DNA from: Motacilla alba alba
Lineage: Eukaryota > Chordata > Aves > Passeriformes > Motacillidae
Direction: 5' to 3'
Assembly (NCBI RefSeq): GCF_015832195.1
Contig: NC_052017.1
Span: forward strand, 72,851,801-72,915,800
Length of the DNA: 64,000 nucleotides
A program made the translations under genes and the position numbers. The notes under the pieces were generated by a model. The model was not told the origin of the DNA, made no database searches, and worked only from the letters and a program-made list of their open reading frames with translations. How positions within the stretch are numbered: the stretch's first letter is position 1; every line of letters begins with the position of its first letter. Positions 59,005-64,000 of the stretch are shown piece after piece.

Positions 59005-62000
59005 TATTTAGTAGACTAGGATGCCTTCATTAGTGACCTTGCTTGAAAATCCACCCTTTTATGTAGCAGTAGTGTCTGAAATAAGTTCAACTAAATTTCA
59101 CTGAAATCAAAACCACTGAATTTCCCATAATCTTACCAATAAGATCAAAATCCTAAAATTTCCAAAGTGACAGAAAGAAAATCATAATTGCGTGTCAATG
59201 AAATTCAGAATTTTGTCACCATTCCAATAAATTTTGTAGGTACCTTTCCAATATATTCAACAGATATAAGCCAAAATTAAAACTGGAGATTCCATTATAT
59301 TATACAAATGTATGTCTTCAGTTTCCCCACAATGGCACATTCCTATGCTGGCACATTCCTAAATGTCCACTTTATGGTAGAAACAGAATACTAGACTATA
59401 AGAACCCAAATGAACAGTTTAGTCCAATTTGAGATACTCAAATTCAGAAACCTTCACTGATCACCTTAGTTTTACCCTTTCCTTTTTAGTTCTATTTTCA
59501 TTCTCAAGCCTGTCACTTTCAATTTTCCTACTGATAGCAATCTGTAATTCCTTCCTGAATTTGCTTGTGTTCTCTTAGTTCCTTTCTAGTTTTATCAGTA
59601 CCTTCTCAAGACATGAGAATGCAACAAATGGGTAGAGAGAAGCAGAAACTTTGTTGTAAAAGCAAAAAGTGGGAAAAAATTCTCATTTGATCATTTATGT
59701 TAAACATAAATTTTAAGAATGACAACTGAAAGTTGTCATAGTCTTTCAATATAGTCAAAGCAGAATTATTTTATTGAAATTCCTTTGTGACTTTATTTTT
59801 AAATAAAATTCTGTCTATACTGAGAAACTCTAAAAATTTTTTATGGATTAAAAATCATACTTTACAATGAAAGGAAATTGTCTTAGAAGTTTTGCACTGA
59901 CTTACTCATGTAAAAATAACTTGTAAGAAAGAAAATACTTCAAATATTTCCTTGTATGTGTTTTATATACCATTATTTAATTTTTAGAACTTTCATCTCA
60001 AAACCATGTTAATTACCCATTGTAAGTTAATGTAGTGCTTATGAATAAAAGATAGTAAGGAAAACTAGAGAGTTTGACTGTTGATACTTATAGACTTCGT
60101 GTTGCTCTACCACAATGAAATATTTAGGTGTCTCCATAGATCAGTGCAAAAAAAAAATTAATCTTTTAATCACAGAAAGCAGATTATTTTGGCATATAAA
60201 TATTCTTGGGTTAATATCATATTTAAGTAAAGTAGATTTTCAACTCCCATGTTATTTTAACTCTGAATAAGGGTATAAAGAACAATTTCAACGTCTAAGA
60301 GAAATAATAATCTCTGGTCACTGTCACTATGATAAGCTGCTCAAATTCCTGATTCATGCTGTACCTGTTCTGGTTTGAATTCTAATTATTTTAAAGTCAT
60401 TGGTCAGAAATATTTCAGAGGATGATTTATTAACCCCTGTTCAATTGTACTAGTATTTCTCTCTATTGAGAAAAGATGTTATTATCAGCCATAATATATT
60501 GGCACTCCACATCATTCAGCAATGAACTGCAAAACTCTATCTTCTTTGGCTATTTCCACTGGTGAACTTCTTAGATTAACTCTGGTGTCTGTAACTACAC
60601 TGATGTATAACGTATCTTCTGCTATCAGCTTTAAAAATTATTTTGATTACTCTAGTTTTCAGAAAACAGACGTTAGTGAATGTTATTTTAACATTCTCCC
60701 TGTTAAGAATACCCATAATTTGCTACTTGTGTCACAATACTTCTGAAAATTTTATTTACTATTTAAATACAAAAAAATCCCAATATCTACCCAATGCTGA
60801 AGTTAATGTCAAAGCTGTTCTCTTTTAATTGGATACTTTTTTTCACAATCTCTTTACTAATTTCCTCTTATCTATTTCCACTGATTCACCTTGTGGTGCT
60901 GTACTCAGTGCTTTTTACCAGATAGGAGAGAGCTACATTTGTTTTGTCTACAAAAGTCATTATGCTTATTTAAAAAGAACAAACCAAGCATCACCTCCCC
61001 CGCACCAAAGAAAACAAAAAATTAGAAGTTAGCCTGAAATTATCTACTTTTCCATTTAATCTCAGCTATTCTTTCCCTTTAGATTAGTTCAGAAATAACA
61101 CTCTTGGCCATGAATCAACTTTTTGTTCTCACTCTTGCCAATGTAGATTTTCACTTAGCAACAAGTGGTGCTATTTGCAGCAATCATATGAATCATACTT
61201 TTGCAATTTCAATATAAAACTCTCACCCATTGTACAAAAAAAAATCCTATAATTAGAGTTATCTAAAACTTTAAGGTTATACAAAGTTTAACTACCATTT
61301 TAGACAGACCAGATAAAGTGTTGCAAGAAAATATATCCTTATTCAGTGACAGAAAGTCTAAATGACTGCTTTTAGCCTGGTATGACCTGCAGTAACTATA
61401 AAATTATTGCTTAGTCAAGCAGGGAGATAGCTGCTAGGAATTGAGCCACCGAGACATTTTTGGATAACAGAAGATATAATCTGTTGTGAGTGTGGTTCAC
61501 TAAAATGTCAGGTTTAAGAATAATTACAGAAAAATGTCAGGTTTAAGAATAATTCTAAGTGGTGAGAATTTGTTACAAAATAAACTGTGGCCATCTTTAA
61601 AGTCTATTTGTCTTGTTAGGTTCATCACCTTGCTCTGCATCATGCTAAACATAAAGAATGTTAATGTACTAAGCAAAGCCTTAAAGAAAAATAAGCCAAA
61701 ACAAGAAGCCCCAAACCAAAAAAAAAAAAAAGAAACATGAACAGGCTAATTCCTATCCTTACTTTTAACAAATACCAGTATTTGAACAAAGACTCCTTAG
61801 AAAAACCTCTTTCATAACAAGCTTAATCTGGAGCTTGCTTTCTAAGCTCAGTTTTCGAAAACTAAGTCCATTTAAAAAGTAAAACACCTTGAAGACACAA
61901 ATTACTAAAGAGACAAAAGAGATAATAGACTGGTGATGATGCTAGAGTGGGACTAATAGTGGAATATCTAGTCTAAGGCTTTTCCTCAGCAGTATCTCAG

Positions 62001-64000
62001 AGCAGGTAACCCATGGGAAGATGCAACACATTATCACAGTCTTCCCCCAAAATAATTAAATCAGCCTGTCCTTCCTCTGATCTCTCTCCATGGTCTTCTT
62101 TTGTCCAGTGAAATGATTGTGCTGTCCTATCCAAAATCTGTGGGATTTACTAATTTTTAATGCAATGTCATAACTTTGATGTTTGTTTCTTTTTCATTCA
62201 CTCCCCTTTCCAACTTTTTAAAAGCCCTACAATATATCAACTTGTCTGAAATTTTGTGCAATGAATTTTTCAGGCTCCTTTTGTATCCCAGGAAAACATG
62301 TTGTATAGTTCAGGAAAATATCACTATTTTTATTGACTTTAAGGCAGACAGTTTTACAGTTTATTAAATGTAACTCCATTTTTGTGAGGGAGTCAGAAAG
62401 CACCTGTGTGTTACTTAGCTGCCTGTCACAGTCGATTTATATGCAGGGAGGAATAAATGTGATCTGTCTTCTAAGCAAAATATTTTTTTTAAAAAAAGGA
62501 AGTTTTGGTGTATTTAGTTATCTTTATTCACTCTTAGGCAATGCTGAATTTTCTTCTCTCTTTCATTACATAGAAATGTTCAGAGGCACTTTTAAACAAC
62601 AAAGGCCAGTGGCCCGTTCACCGAGAGCTAAGTTTTTCTAGTTGTAGAAAATTTACTCTGGAACAAAAGAAAGGGCACAGTTAACTGACATTTCTCTCAG
62701 TATCAGTGACAGCTTTGAAAAAAAATATCAGTGCTCTTACTTACCTGGGAGCATCCTTGCATCTAGTGCAAGACTTTGTGCAGCACACCTGTGAAGGCAT
62801 GAGGGAGGAAAAGGAAGCAGCAGGGGTCATCGATGGCTCTGCACTGCCAAGAGCTGTACTTTGTCTCCTGTCTGGCTATGTATTATCCCAGAAATTCAGT
62901 CTCTTAGCCTAGGTACAAATAATTGCTGAGGTTGCCAACAAAAGAAATAAACTGTATTTGTGATGGAACAAGGCTTGCTGTCCCTTAAATGTATGACAAA
63001 GACAATTGTCATCTCACTAGCAGAACACCTAGCCTTAAAGTAGGGCATGGGCAAGAGAACATTCCTAGCTTCTCTAGCCAAAATTACCTGCTCCTTTAAC
63101 CTTGATTGATGTAATGGAACTGACATTTGCTCAAGTGCAACACTCAAAAGTGCCCATCATTTTTTTAATATAAGCTTATTTTACCTGTTCCTCTAAAAGG
63201 ATGCTAATTTTCCTTGTTCTAATGAGATTTCAATTTTGCTTATGCAACATTGCTTCCACAGTTGCAAAAAATTCCTGAATTTTTCCTCAGGTATGTGCTG
63301 TGGTCCCAAGTAGCTACAATGTATTTCTATTACATTTACAGTGAAAATTTGACATTATTTTTTTTGCTTATAAACAAAAAGCTAATTACCCTTATGAATT
63401 CTCTGAGGTTAAACTGACCACTGTCATTTAGTATATTACAGTGTTTTGCTTGGTGAACAAAGAAATAATAAACATACTACATAGGAGTAGATTAAAATGT
63501 AAAGACTGACCTGCCTCACTGTAGGTCTTAAATAAGCCTCCTCAACAGATTAAAATGACTGCAGCAATTTTGCCTCTTGCTTTGTATAAAAATGCCTTTT
63601 AATTCTATTTGATCTATTTTTTTTTCTCCATTCAGTAGATTTTGCTACCTGTTTGATTGAAGAAAATCTCCATTTCAGAACAAAGTCACAAGGGTTTTAT
63701 CTCGCTTATTAATAGAATATTAATGTAAATAATCAACAGTTTTTCTCTTGACAAATAAACACCTCCTTTTGAAATTCCCTTGAATTAAGCTAACCTAAAT
63801 GTATGCTTTTGGGAAGTGTTGACAGTGTAAGATAGAACAGATATAATATGCCAAAACATTGATACTGTGTCACAGTAGCTTTTTATTATTATTATAATTT
63901 CCTGGTTCCTTAGGTAACTAAAATCTGTTCAAGATGCATAAGACAAGACAGGATACAATCCTGTGCAGATACGTGGAAGGCACACATCATCCTTTAAGAT
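59005..64000. other. Unique AT-rich DNA
   Basis: No interspersed repeat, RNA or gene recognised. Small features are a doubled GGCACATTCCTA motif (59334-59362), an exact 24-bp direct repeat (61502-61554) and A runs near 61718-61731. Open frames are short and of simple composition. Confidence 0.5.
61502..61554. repeat. Exact 24-bp direct repeat, 5-bp spacer
   Basis: Copies at 61502-61525 and 61531-61554 are identical; each starts AAAATGTCAGG and ends AAGAATAATT. Identity over 24 bp suggests a recent local duplication. Confidence 0.92.

Overview
The window looks like 64 kb of AT-rich, gene-free nuclear DNA from a passerine (songbird-type) bird. The lineage call rests on the repeats: CR1 LINE fragments with (ATTCTATG)-type tails, two SINEs with a tRNA-Ile-like head and a CR1-like tail (the layout remembered for zebra finch TguSINE1), and solo LTRs resembling passerine endogenous retrovirus families. 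I found no intact host protein-coding gene, no functional RNA gene and no CRISPR array. Open frames outside repeats are short and lack recognisable domains. The window could be intergenic desert or the interior of a very long intron; the sequence alone does not decide this.

Layout. 1-1.04 kb: unique DNA. 1.04-3.06 kb: a CR1 LINE carrying reverse-transcriptase remnants and split by a clean solo LTR at 1511-1944 with a 6-bp target duplication. 3.06-7.66 kb: unique DNA with microsatellites. 7.66-8.14 kb: a CR1 3' end. 8.1-16.3 kb: mostly unique. 16.30-16.52 kb: a CR1 3' end. 18.03-18.78 kb: a GC-rich, minus-strand LTR-like element. 22.66-22.81 kb: a SINE, followed by an unclassified repeat. 27.05-31.56 kb: a stack of LTR-derived pieces from at least four families. 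33.39-33.83 kb: an unexplained segment of coding-like composition ending in a (GAGT)n array. 34.95-35.24 kb: a CR1 3' end. 37.88-38.02 kb: the second SINE. 41.99-42.72 kb and 44.00-44.41 kb: two minus-strand LTRs. 50.59-51.27 kb: a GC-rich ERVL-type LTR. 55.48-56.22 kb: a minus-strand CR1. 56.57-58.55 kb: a long plus-strand CR1 that includes the RT region. 58.61-59.00 kb: another LTR. 59-64 kb: unique AT-rich DNA.

The content is a record of retrotransposition, not a set of cooperating genes. CR1 elements supplied the machinery (now dead here) that probably also moved the two SINEs, and several ERV families left solo LTRs. The GC-rich LTRs at 18 kb and 51 kb are the only CpG-dense stretches and could still act as promoters. 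I did not find a convincing new biological system. The items most worth a second look are the unclassified repeat shared by 22.82 kb and 31.56 kb, the 33.4 kb segment, and the nested LTR stack at 30.2-31.6 kb.
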